NCBI GenBank assembly: GCA_030706665.1
Contig: JAUZOB010000189.1
Location: forward strand, 1 to 6,448
Direction of reading: 5' to 3'
Source of the DNA: Bacteroidota bacterium
Lineage (GTDB): Bacteria; Bacteroidota; Bacteroidia; Bacteroidales; Prolixibacteraceae
Length of the DNA stretch: 6,448 bases
Position 1 is the first letter of the stretch. The number at the start of each line of letters is the position of its first letter. Below, piece by piece: positions 1-6,448 of this stretch. Position numbers and translations under genes: made by a program. The notes under the pieces were generated by a model, which saw only the letters and a program-made list of their open reading frames with translations, was not told where the DNA came from and ran no database searches.

Positions 1-1036
1 TCCTGATCCAAGCTTAAATAGTTTATTTGAGCAACTGGCACAAGATCCTTCTGTCAGTATTTTAACCGAGACCACTTCTAACATCCGAAGCGAAGGGATT
101 CATACTTCAATCGATAATATTCTTTTCACTTTAACTGAAGAAGAAACAAAAACATTTAGTCCGGATATATTAATCACATTCGGGGGACAAATTGTATCCA
201 AACGGGTCAAAGCATTTTTAAGAAAGAACCCGCCCAAAGAGCATTGGTTCTTCTCAATCTCAGGCGCACATGTCGACACTTTTCAATGTCTCACTACACT
301 CATAGACACTTCGCCTGTCGACATCTTGAAAGATCTGGCAAAATTGGATCATCCTTTATCTGCTTATGCCGAACTCTGGCAAAAAAGAGATGAACTTACC
401 CGTTTCAGGAGTAAAGAATATCTAAGAAACTGTCCGTTCTCTGATCTTACCGTATTCAATCTGATTACTGAAAAGATCCCCGCAGGCTATGTAGTACACA
501 CAAGCAACAGCACTCCGGTTCGTTATGCTCAGTTGGTATCAATGCCCGACCATATAATCTATTTTGCCAACAGAGGAACCAGTGGGATTGACGGAAGTGT
601 CTCGACTGCCGCAGGAAGTGCATATGCTTCAAAATCCCCCACCCTTTTAATTACCGGAGATTTATCTTTTTTCTATGATTCTAACGCACTTTGGAACCGT
701 TATCTAACATCTGAGTTTAAGATCGTATTAATCAATAACGGTGGTGGAGGAATCTTTCGGATCATCGAAGGCCCTTCAACTTCGCCTGCATTGGAAGAGT
801 ACATCGAAACGGGTCATTCCCAATCAGCACGTCAACTTGCAGAAGGATTCGGAGTTCATTATCTTTCAGCAAAAAATCATCAGGAAACAGAATTCGCTCT
901 TAATAGATTATTTAAAGAAAAAGGACCTGCTTTGCTTGAGATATTTACTACTGGCAAACTAAATGCGCCTATCCTGAACAACTACTTTAGTTTTCTAAAA
1001 ACAGGCACCAAAGATTACTTAAGAATTGAGATATAA
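1..1036 (+). CDS. menD: MenD, SEPHCHC synthase (5' end cut by window edge)
   Basis: Thiamine diphosphate (TPP) enzyme that joins isochorismate and 2-oxoglutarate to give SEPHCHC, the first committed step of menaquinone synthesis; cytoplasmic. The frame is open from position 2 to the TAA at 1034-1036, giving 344 residues. MenD proteins are usually about 550, so roughly 200 N-terminal residues, including the catalytic Glu region of the first domain, lie outside. A TTG at 326 could be mistaken for a start but is an internal Leu codon. What is visible is the central domain followed by the TPP-binding domain. Fragment residues 168-174 read SNSTPVR, matching the MenD GNSxxVR substrate-binding motif, and 189-198 read ANRGTSGIDG, a MenD hallmark. 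The pyrophosphate/Mg motif runs from GD (219-220) to NN (245-246), with GDL instead of the general GDG, as is usual for MenD. It is followed by four Gly and IF. There is no frameshift. menB follows after 16 bp. Confidence 0.96.
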   Translation, partial: PDPSLNSLFEQLAQDPSVSILTETTSNIRSEGIHTSIDNILFTLTEEETKTFSPDILITFGGQIVSKRVKAFLRKNPPKEHWFFSISGAHVDTFQCLTTLIDTSPVDILKDLAKLDHPLSAYAELWQKRDELTRFRSKEYLRNCPFSDLTVFNLITEKIPAGYVVHTSNSTPVRYAQLVSMPDHIIYFANRGTSGIDGSVSTAAGSAYASKSPTLLITGDLSFFYDSNALWNRYLTSEFKIVLINNGGGGIFRIIEGPSTSPALEEYIETGHSQSARQLAEGFGVHYLSAKNHQETEFALNRLFKEKGPALLEIFTTGKLNAPILNNYFSFLKTGTKDYLRIEI

Positions 1037-1052
1037 AAATTAAAACCCAGAT

Positions 1053-1877
1053 ATGAGTACAAAAAGAGAATGGAAACAAATCAAAGAATTCGAAGAAATA
1101 CTCTTTGAATTCTGGGAGGGAATTGCAAAAATTACCATTAACCGGCCAAGATACCGGAATGCATTTACTCCTACCACTACTTCTGAAATCAGCGACGCAC
1201 TTAAAATCTGTCGTGAGGCACCCGAGATCAGGGTCATTGTTTTAACAGGAGCAGGAGACAAAGCATTTTGTGCAGGAGGTGATCAAAATGTTAAAGGGTT
1301 GGGCGGTTACATTGGAAAAGACGGAATACCCCGCCTCAATGTTCTTGATGTACAAAAGCAGATCCGATCAATGCCAAAACCCGTGGTTGCGATGGTTAAC
1401 GGGTTCGCTATCGGCGGAGGACATGTTCTTCACGTAGTATGCGATTTGACAATTGCTTCAGACAACGCCATATTCGGACAGACCGGACCACGAGTAGGAA
1501 GTTTTGATGCAGGCTTCGGCTCATCATACCTGGCAAGAATTGTCGGACAAAAGAAAGCACGGGAAATCTGGTTTCTATGTCGTAAATATTCTGCACAGGA
1601 AGCTCTTGAAATGGGATTAGTAAACAAAGTCGTTCCTTTCGACCAATTGGAAGACGAAGTTGTTGACTGGGCCAAAACAATGATGCAACACAGCCCGATG
1701 GCATTACGCATGATCAAGATGGGGCTTAATGCAGAGCTTGACGGACAGGCCGGCATTCAAGAGTTTGCAGGAAATGCAACTCTTCTCTATTACCTCACAG
1801 AAGAGGCACAGGAAGGTAAGAAAGCCTTTCTTGAAAAGAGGGATCCCGACTTTGATCAATTCCCAAAATTTCCTTAA
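1053..1877 (+). CDS. menB: MenB, 1,4-dihydroxy-2-naphthoyl-CoA synthase (type I)
   Basis: Crotonase-fold enzyme that closes the ring of o-succinylbenzoyl-CoA (Dieckmann-type) to form DHNA-CoA; cytoplasmic. The 274-residue length is close to E. coli MenB (285). Recognised family landmarks all fit a constant offset of 11 from E. coli numbering: oxyanion-hole glycines at G75 (in CAGGD) and G122 (in IGGGH), D152 in VGSFD (E. coli D163), and Y247 in the segment before LTEE (E. coli Y258). G145 in QTGP matches E. coli G156. Known MenB biochemistry links Gly here to a bound bicarbonate acting as catalytic base (type I), whereas type II enzymes carry Asp. The C-terminal KRDPDF tail is also typical. 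The ATG at 1053 is chosen because it follows menD closely and gives the usual N-terminus; no Shine-Dalgarno is visible upstream. The stop is TAA, and menA starts 10 bp later. Confidence 0.98.
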   Translation: MSTKREWKQIKEFEEILFEFWEGIAKITINRPRYRNAFTPTTTSEISDALKICREAPEIRVIVLTGAGDKAFCAGGDQNVKGLGGYIGKDGIPRLNVLDVQKQIRSMPKPVVAMVNGFAIGGGHVLHVVCDLTIASDNAIFGQTGPRVGSFDAGFGSSYLARIVGQKKAREIWFLCRKYSAQEALEMGLVNKVVPFDQLEDEVVDWAKTMMQHSPMALRMIKMGLNAELDGQAGIQEFAGNATLLYYLTEEAQEGKKAFLEKRDPDFDQFPKFP

Positions 1878-1887
1878 ATCAATTACT

Positions 1888-2793
1888 ATGAACAATATCC
1901 ATTCATGGATAAAAGCGGCGAGGTTACGTACCCTGCCGCTTTCTCTTTCCTGTATATTTATGGGATGCTTCCTGGCAGCTTATAACCAGACCTTCAACCG
2001 AACCGTTGCAATCCTTGCTGTGTTAACAACTCTCTTCCTCCAAATCCTTTCCAATTTCGCCAACGATTATGGAGATTCAGAAAAAGGCACAGACAATGAA
2101 CACCGAATTGGCCCTAAAAGAACCGTACAAGCCGGAGAAATCACACCTAAAGCCATGCAGGCAGGAATCATGATCATGGCAGCTCTCGCCTCCATATCGG
2201 GCCTGTTTCTCGTCCTGACAGGCATCCACGGGATGAATCAGATCAAGGTCACGCTTTTCCTAATCCTGGGACTTGCAGCAATTATTGCCGCATTAAAGTA
2301 CACTGTAGGTGATAAACCTTATGGATATATGGGACTCGGCGACTTCTTTGTCTTTTTGTTTTTCGGACTTACAGGTGTCTCCGGAACTTATTTTCTGCAC
2401 GCACAAACAGTAAATGCAGATATTTGGCTTATGGCCTCTTCAATCGGGCTCTTTAGCATCGGCGTACTGAATCTGAATAACATGAGGGATATTGAAAATG
2501 ACAGAAATTCAGGAAAACATACAATTCCGGTAAGATTAGGGAATAGAAAGGCAAAACTTTACCATACAGCACTGATTTTATCAGGAATGATATGCGGATT
2601 AATCTACTTAATTCTGAATTACCAATCACCTGTGCAGCTTCTATTCATACTCTCATTCCCGTTCTTTATCATTCAGCTTGTGCAGATATGCAAAACTGAA
2701 GAACCCCGCATGCTTGATCCATATTTAAAGAAACTTTCGCTTAGTACGCTTTTATATACATTACTTTTTGGAATTGGATTTTTACTTTCCTGA
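1888..2793 (+). CDS. menA: MenA, 1,4-dihydroxy-2-naphthoate polyprenyltransferase
   Basis: Integral inner-membrane UbiA-family prenyltransferase that attaches the polyprenyl chain to DHNA with loss of CO2, giving demethylmenaquinone. From the ATG at 1888 it is 301 residues, near the E. coli MenA length. The frame is open farther upstream to 1729, but that part overlaps menB and reads as non-family sequence, so 1888 is the start. The first Mg/diphosphate motif is NDYGDSEKGTD at residues 59-69, preceded by NFA. The second is at 197-205, ending in D201xxxD205, followed by the typical H-T-I-P-V-R-L-G (211-218). About eight or nine hydrophobic segments are visible, roughly at 16-33, 39-57, 92-112, 121-138, 150-171, 178-196, 226-244, 248-267 and 284-300. 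The N-terminal WIKAARLRTLPLS is characteristic of MenA. The stop is TGA, with only 2 bp to menC, which suggests translational coupling. Confidence 0.96.
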   Translation: MNNIHSWIKAARLRTLPLSLSCIFMGCFLAAYNQTFNRTVAILAVLTTLFLQILSNFANDYGDSEKGTDNEHRIGPKRTVQAGEITPKAMQAGIMIMAALASISGLFLVLTGIHGMNQIKVTLFLILGLAAIIAALKYTVGDKPYGYMGLGDFFVFLFFGLTGVSGTYFLHAQTVNADIWLMASSIGLFSIGVLNLNNMRDIENDRNSGKHTIPVRLGNRKAKLYHTALILSGMICGLIYLILNYQSPVQLLFILSFPFFIIQLVQICKTEEPRMLDPYLKKLSLSTLLYTLLFGIGFLLS

Positions 2794-2795
2794 TC

Positions 2796-3932
2796 ATGTT
2801 TAAAGCAAAAGCAATACGTTACAGACTAAATTTCAAACAACCGGCAGGCACATCGAGAGGAACTTATCTCACTCGCGATAGCTGGTTCATTATTTTGGAA
2901 GATTCAAACAATCCCGAATTAACCGGAATTGGAGAATGTGCTCCGCTCCCATCATTAAGTTGCGATGACCGCCCGGATTATGAATTTCAATTATTATCAG
3001 TCTGTGAAAGAATAAACAAAGGTGAAGAGCTAAAAGATATTCTGTTTAATTCTCACACCTCAGCAGAAAGACACAATCCTGAATTTAATTCCGGACTCAT
3101 CGATTTCCCGTCCATCCGAATGGGTTTAGAGACAGCCAAAGCAGATTTAAGAAACGGAGGAGAAAGAATTATTTATCCTTCTCCATTTACAACGGGCGAA
3201 GCAGGTCTTCCCATCAACGGACTAATTTGGATGGGAGATGCATCTTTCATGCAGAAACAAATTGAAAAAAAGCTAAAAGCAGGCTTTCACTGTATTAAAA
3301 TGAAAATTGGGGCCATCGATTTCGAAACCGAGTTCAGTATCCTTAAAGCAATTCGTCAACGCTATCCGGCATCTGACATACAACTCAGGGTCGATGCCAA
3401 TGGTGCATTCCCTGCTGATCAAGCCCTTGAAAGATTAAAGAGATTATCGGAACTCGATCTTCATTCAATTGAGCAACCGATAAAAGCAGGGCAATGGGAG
3501 TTGATGGCACATCTGGCTGAACACACCCCACTACCTATTGCTCTTGACGAAGAACTAATCGGCATCAACCGTTTCTGTGATAAAAAACAATTATTGAAAA
3601 CCATTAATCCTCAATATATCATTCTCAAACCGAGTCTTCATGGAGGGATTTCCGGCTGCAATGAATGGATTGAACTGGCTAAACAAATGAACATTGGATG
3701 GTGGATCACCTCTGCTCTTGAATCTAATATTGGACTCAACGCAATAGCACAATGGACTGCAACATTAAACAATCCACTTCACCAAGGATTAGGGACAGGA
3801 CAGCTATTTACAAACAACTTTGATTCTCCACTTGAGATCAGGGGAGAGAAACTCTTTATAAACCCGGCACAGAATTGGAAGCTAAATAATCTTTATAATG
3901 AAGGACTACCAATCACTTTCCCTGAAGCTTAA
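2796..3932 (+). CDS. menC: MenC, o-succinylbenzoate synthase
   Basis: Enolase-superfamily enzyme that dehydrates SHCHC to o-succinylbenzoate (OSB); cytoplasmic. At 378 residues it is longer than E. coli MenC (about 320). The extra length is mostly in the capping domain and before the barrel (about residues 60-145). The barrel carries every expected catalytic landmark. The KxK pair is K168/K170 in KMKIG. The metal ligands are D200 (in RVDANG), E226 (in SIEQP) and D251 (in ALDEE). The second-side lysine is K278 in LKPS, followed by HGG. The N-terminal GTSRG stretch (18-22) fits the flexible '20s loop' that closes over the active site. OSB synthases resemble N-acylamino-acid racemases and dipeptide epimerases, but the position between menA and menE settles the role. 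ATG at 2796 lies 2 bp after menA; no Shine-Dalgarno is visible. The last 35 bp overlap menE. Confidence 0.95.
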   Translation: MFKAKAIRYRLNFKQPAGTSRGTYLTRDSWFIILEDSNNPELTGIGECAPLPSLSCDDRPDYEFQLLSVCERINKGEELKDILFNSHTSAERHNPEFNSGLIDFPSIRMGLETAKADLRNGGERIIYPSPFTTGEAGLPINGLIWMGDASFMQKQIEKKLKAGFHCIKMKIGAIDFETEFSILKAIRQRYPASDIQLRVDANGAFPADQALERLKRLSELDLHSIEQPIKAGQWELMAHLAEHTPLPIALDEELIGINRFCDKKQLLKTINPQYIILKPSLHGGISGCNEWIELAKQMNIGWWITSALESNIGLNAIAQWTATLNNPLHQGLGTGQLFTNNFDSPLEIRGEKLFINPAQNWKLNNLYNEGLPITFPEA

Positions 3933-4989
3933 CGGAGAAATTCTAAACAGTGAACAACTTCCGGAGCGTTCAAAACAAAAGCTATCAGACTATAATACTC
4001 CTGAATATGAAAATGATATATGGTCTTTTATAAATAACTGGTTTAACAATGAAGAAACCCTGGAAATTCACACTTCCGGATCAACCGGAACGCCTAAAAC
4101 AATTCACATCCGGAAAGAATACATGATGAACAGTGCCCGTATGACTTGTTCTTTTTTGGGAATTCAACCAGAATGGAATGCGCTATTATGTCTCCCTGCC
4201 CGATACATAGCAGGTAGAATGATGATTGTCAGGGCACTCATTTCCGGATGTAATCTGATTGTAAGAGAACCTTCGGGCAACCCTCTGGAAGGAATGACCG
4301 ATAGAATTGAGTTTGCTGCATTTGTCCCGCTTCAAATCCATAACATGTTGCAAAATGAAGCTGAAAGAAATAAATTGGAATCAATTTCAAAAGTCATCAT
4401 CGGAGGAGCATCCATTCCCCAAAAAGTATCCAAACAACTTGAAGCATTTTCCAATGGCATTTATGCTACTTATGGAATGACCGAAACAGTATCACACATA
4501 GCACTCAGCAAAATTAGCGGGACTGATCACACAGAATACTTCACACCAATGAATGGAGTTCAGGTCTCATTAAACGAAAGAGGATGTCTGATACTTAATG
4601 CTCCGCATGTTGGAGCTCATAATCTTGTAACGACTGATCTTGCAGAGATAAAAAGCGATCAACGATTTAAAATACTCGGCAGACAGGACAATGTCATCAA
4701 TTCCGGAGGAATAAAATTATTTCCCGAGCAAATTGAAGCTAAACTTGAATCAATAATTCCCTGTAGATTTATATACAGTTCATTACCAGATTTAAAATAC
4801 GGAGAAAAGGGGATATTAATATTAGAAGACATCCCTCGTGAAGCAGACAAAGAAAACACACTCTTAAATAAGATAAGGCCTCTGTTGAAGAAATATGAGA
4901 TTCCAAAATCAATCGCATACCTACCTCATTTCATTGAGACTCCTACCGGGAAAATCGACCGAAGGAAAACAAGACAGATGTTGTTATAA
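3898..4989 (+). CDS. menE: MenE, o-succinylbenzoate-CoA ligase (short form)
   Basis: ANL-superfamily adenylating enzyme that converts o-succinylbenzoate, ATP and CoA to OSB-CoA, the MenB substrate; cytoplasmic. Motifs appear in order: P-loop TSGSTGTPK at 59-67, a LPARYIAGRM segment at 99-108 (A4-like region), YGMTET at 192-197 (adenine/ATP binding), TTD at 245-247, hinge GRQDN at 261-265 with SGGIKLFPEQIE following, and PTGKIDR at 349-355 with the catalytic lysine K352. The protein has 363 residues, against about 450-490 for E. coli and Bacillus MenE. The missing part is N-terminal: the P-loop sits near residue 60, whereas I expect about 150 in long forms. The C-terminal domain is complete. 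ATG at 3898 lies inside menC. The next in-frame Met (residue 76) is after the P-loop, so it cannot be the start. No Shine-Dalgarno is visible, so coupling to menC translation is likely. Confidence 0.95.
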   Translation: MKDYQSLSLKLNGEILNSEQLPERSKQKLSDYNTPEYENDIWSFINNWFNNEETLEIHTSGSTGTPKTIHIRKEYMMNSARMTCSFLGIQPEWNALLCLPARYIAGRMMIVRALISGCNLIVREPSGNPLEGMTDRIEFAAFVPLQIHNMLQNEAERNKLESISKVIIGGASIPQKVSKQLEAFSNGIYATYGMTETVSHIALSKISGTDHTEYFTPMNGVQVSLNERGCLILNAPHVGAHNLVTTDLAEIKSDQRFKILGRQDNVINSGGIKLFPEQIEAKLESIIPCRFIYSSLPDLKYGEKGILILEDIPREADKENTLLNKIRPLLKKYEIPKSIAYLPHFIETPTGKIDRRKTRQMLL

Positions 4990-5074
4990 TTGGCTTGCAA
5001 ATCACACCGGAGCATTGTTCATTAGGATTATATAAACATTTAAAATTCGACCATTTACAAGTATTCATTTAAAA

Positions 5075-5092
5075 TTACTTATTAATAAGTAA
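5075..5092. repeat. 18-bp perfect palindrome overlapping the terminator
   Basis: TTACTTATTAATAAGTAA equals its own reverse complement. Its right half (AAGTAA, 5087-5092) is also the outer end of the left arm of the terminator hairpin, so the two folds cannot form completely at the same time. It is AT-rich and weak as RNA. It could be a coincidence, a flank of the terminator, or a protein-binding site; the sequence does not decide. Confidence 0.45.
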
Positions 5093-5125
5093 GGGCCGGA
5101 ATCAAAAAGATTCCGGCCCTTACTT
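5087..5125. terminator. Bidirectional terminator hairpin between menE and the S41 protease gene
   Basis: Two perfectly complementary 17-bp arms (5087-5103 and 5109-5125) with a GGGCCGGAA-type GC core enclose a five-base AAAAA loop. It lies 97 bp after the menE stop and 21 bp after the S41 gene stop, between converging genes, so it can act on both transcripts. Neither side has a long uninterrupted T tract: the plus side continues with CATATAATC and the minus side with ATTAATAAG. It is therefore a strong hairpin with only weak U-rich tails. Proximity favours the protease gene as the main client. Confidence 0.8.
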
Positions 5126-5146
5126 CATATAATCACAATTAAACAT

Positions 5147-6448
5147 TTATTTCTTTTCAAGAACACTTATTGCCCTGACTAAGGTCTTATCCTCACGCTG
5201 AATCAACGGATAAAATCCGTCATCCCCAATAACATTCCGTGTAGTTAAAGCTTTCAATTGCGTTTGTATCAAAGATCCCGACTTCTTCAAATCCCCGGAA
5301 CGAGGAGATACTCCTTTCTTTTTACAATAAGTAAGGAATTGTCCAAATAATTTCTGTTTTTCGAGGTATTGATCAAAAGATGCCGGATAATGCAAATTCC
5401 TTAATTTATCACGATTTCGATCCGCATAGCTAAAGGCAAACTCATAGATCAGTCCATTTTGAAGCACTTTATTATAAAACGGAGAATAACCGGTAGTATC
5501 AGCGCCGACAAAAATATCGGGCATAATTCCCCCTCCTCCATATACAGTCCTTCCTGATTTGGTTTTAAACTTCAATGAAGAAGAGAACTTAATACTATCT
5601 TTCTGTGTAAACTCTCCATGCTTATATCTCTTTTCGATGTCTTTATAATATTCATCGGCTTTCCCTTTATTATAAGGCTTTTGAATAGACCTGCCACTGG
5701 GCGTATAATATCTGGCTACAGTAAGTCGTAAAGCAGATCCATCAGTAAGAGGAATCTGTTCCTGAACAAGCCCCTTCCCAAACGAACGGCGCCCAATAAT
5801 AGTTCCCCTGTCATTATCCTGTATTGCACCTGCAAAGATCTCACTGGCCGACGCAGAGAATTCATCAATTAGAACAGCAATCTTTCCGCTTTTCCAAATT
5901 CCACGTCCATCAGCACGAACAGAACTTCTCGGACGGGCATTTCCTTTAGTAAATAAGATCAGATCATTCTTGCCAAGGAATTCATTGGCCATTTGAATTA
6001 CAGCATTTAGTGCTCCGCCCGGATTTCCTCTCAAGTCAATAATCAAATCCTGAACCCCTTGAGATTTCAATTTTTTCAGAGCTACCATAAACTCATCATA
6101 GGTCTTGTCCGAAAAACGACTTACTTTCACAAAACCTGTTTTATTATCAATTTTATAAGCAACATCGACACTGTAAATAGGAATCTCATCGCGTACAATA
6201 TTAAAGTTCAGCAAGGCCCTGATTCCCTTACGAACAATCCCGACTTTTACTTTTGTTCCTTTTGGTCCCCGAAGGTGTTGCATAACCTGTTGATTGGTTA
6301 CCTTCTTTCCGTAAATTACGGTATCATCTACCCGAACAATCCGGTCACCCGGAAGAATTCCAACTTTTTGAGACGGACCGCCGGAGATAACATCCACAAC
6401 CATTACAGTATCATTCTGCAATGTAAACTGAACTCCTATGCCGCCAAA
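5147..6448 (-). CDS. S41 family C-terminal processing peptidase with PDZ domain (5' end cut by window edge)
   Basis: CtpA/Tsp-type serine protease, expected in the periplasm or anchored to an envelope membrane, where such enzymes trim or degrade exported proteins from their C-termini. The frame is open from 6448 down to the TAA at 5149-5147, giving 433 residues. The TTG at 6421 is an internal Leu, since in-frame FGGIGVQF precedes it and is the usual start of the PDZ domain. The N-terminus, including any signal peptide, lies outside. Numbering from the window edge, the PDZ domain spans about 1-85 with its carboxylate-binding region near GIGV, and the protease core about 95-255. S200 (in SASASE), K225 (in FGKG) and Q229 show the S/K/Q spacing of 25 and 4 known for CtpA, so it should be active. 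GGGGIMPD (304-311) closes the core after an insertion of about 50 charged residues. The C-terminal 120 residues are lysine-rich, as I recall for Bacteroidota homologues. It is unrelated in function to the men genes. Confidence 0.93.
   Translation of the reverse strand, partial: FGGIGVQFTLQNDTVMVVDVISGGPSQKVGILPGDRIVRVDDTVIYGKKVTNQQVMQHLRGPKGTKVKVGIVRKGIRALLNFNIVRDEIPIYSVDVAYKIDNKTGFVKVSRFSDKTYDEFMVALKKLKSQGVQDLIIDLRGNPGGALNAVIQMANEFLGKNDLILFTKGNARPRSSVRADGRGIWKSGKIAVLIDEFSASASEIFAGAIQDNDRGTIIGRRSFGKGLVQEQIPLTDGSALRLTVARYYTPSGRSIQKPYNKGKADEYYKDIEKRYKHGEFTQKDSIKFSSSLKFKTKSGRTVYGGGGIMPDIFVGADTTGYSPFYNKVLQNGLIYEFAFSYADRNRDKLRNLHYPASFDQYLEKQKLFGQFLTYCKKKGVSPRSGDLKKSGSLIQTQLKALTTRNVIGDDGFYPLIQREDKTLVRAISVLEKK

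Noticed and set aside
326..328. TTG at 326 as a start for a short 236-residue MenD
   Set aside because: The same frame is open back to the window edge and encodes recognisable MenD middle-domain sequence, so this is an internal Leu codon.
1088..1112. Possible Bacteroides-type -7 box (TAnnTTTG-like) in early menB
   Set aside because: The spacing inside the box is off by one base and no -33 TTTG at the right distance was evident; it lies within coding sequence.
1082..1113. CAAAG/CTTTG and repeated GAATTC near the start of menB
   Set aside because: The match comes from repeated Glu/Phe codons in the coding sequence and gives only a weak, interrupted hairpin.
1408..1756. Minus-strand open frames of about 100 residues opposite menB
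   Set aside because: They lie entirely within a clearly coding gene, have no family features and look like antisense shadows.
1729..1887. Upstream extension of the menA frame to an ATG at 1729
   Set aside because: It would overlap menB by about 150 bp and add residues unlike MenA; the ATG at 1888 gives the normal MenA N-terminus and length.
5037..5076. CATTTAAAATT occurring twice (5037-5047 and 5066-5076)
   Set aside because: An 11-bp repeat in a very AT-rich intergenic stretch, with no further copies seen; likely chance.
6419..6421. TTG at 6421 as the start of the S41 protease
   Set aside because: The in-frame residues before it (FGGIGVQF) are the conserved beginning of the PDZ domain, so the gene continues past the window.

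Overview
The window is a menaquinone (vitamin K2) biosynthesis operon followed by a convergent gene for a secreted-type S41 protease. It most likely comes from a member of the Bacteroidota, probably Bacteroidales. Three things point there. The gene order is menD-menB-menA-menC-menE. None of the four visible start codons has a recognisable Shine-Dalgarno sequence. The PDZ/S41 protease carries the extended C-terminal region that I associate with Bacteroidota homologues. The composition looks moderately AT-rich, by eye only.

Layout: positions 1-4989 (+) hold five tightly packed genes. These are the 3' part of menD (the gene enters from the left edge), menB after 16 bp, menA after 10 bp, menC after 2 bp, and menE, which starts inside menC with a 35-bp overlap. 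No promoter or terminator is visible between them, so they are probably one transcript whose promoter, and perhaps menF, lies to the left of the window. Positions 4990-5146 are a 157-bp intergenic region between converging genes. It holds a perfect 17-bp-stem hairpin (5087-5125) that can serve as a terminator for both sides. Positions 5147-6448 (-) hold an S41/CtpA-type protease gene that runs off the right edge.

How the genes work together: MenD makes SEPHCHC from isochorismate and 2-oxoglutarate. MenH, not encoded here, would remove pyruvate. MenC dehydrates SHCHC to o-succinylbenzoate (OSB), MenE activates it to OSB-CoA, and MenB cyclises this to 1,4-dihydroxy-2-naphthoyl-CoA (DHNA-CoA). 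After thioester hydrolysis, MenA prenylates DHNA in the membrane. MenG/UbiE, MenH and the DHNA-CoA thioesterase are not in the window.

All the genes look intact apart from the two cut by the window edges, and their catalytic motifs are present. I see no mobile element, CRISPR array, RNA gene or undescribed system. The points most worth a second look are the very short N-terminal part of MenE, the menC/menE overlap, the absence of menH between menD and menB, and a nested pair of mutually exclusive hairpins in the terminator region.
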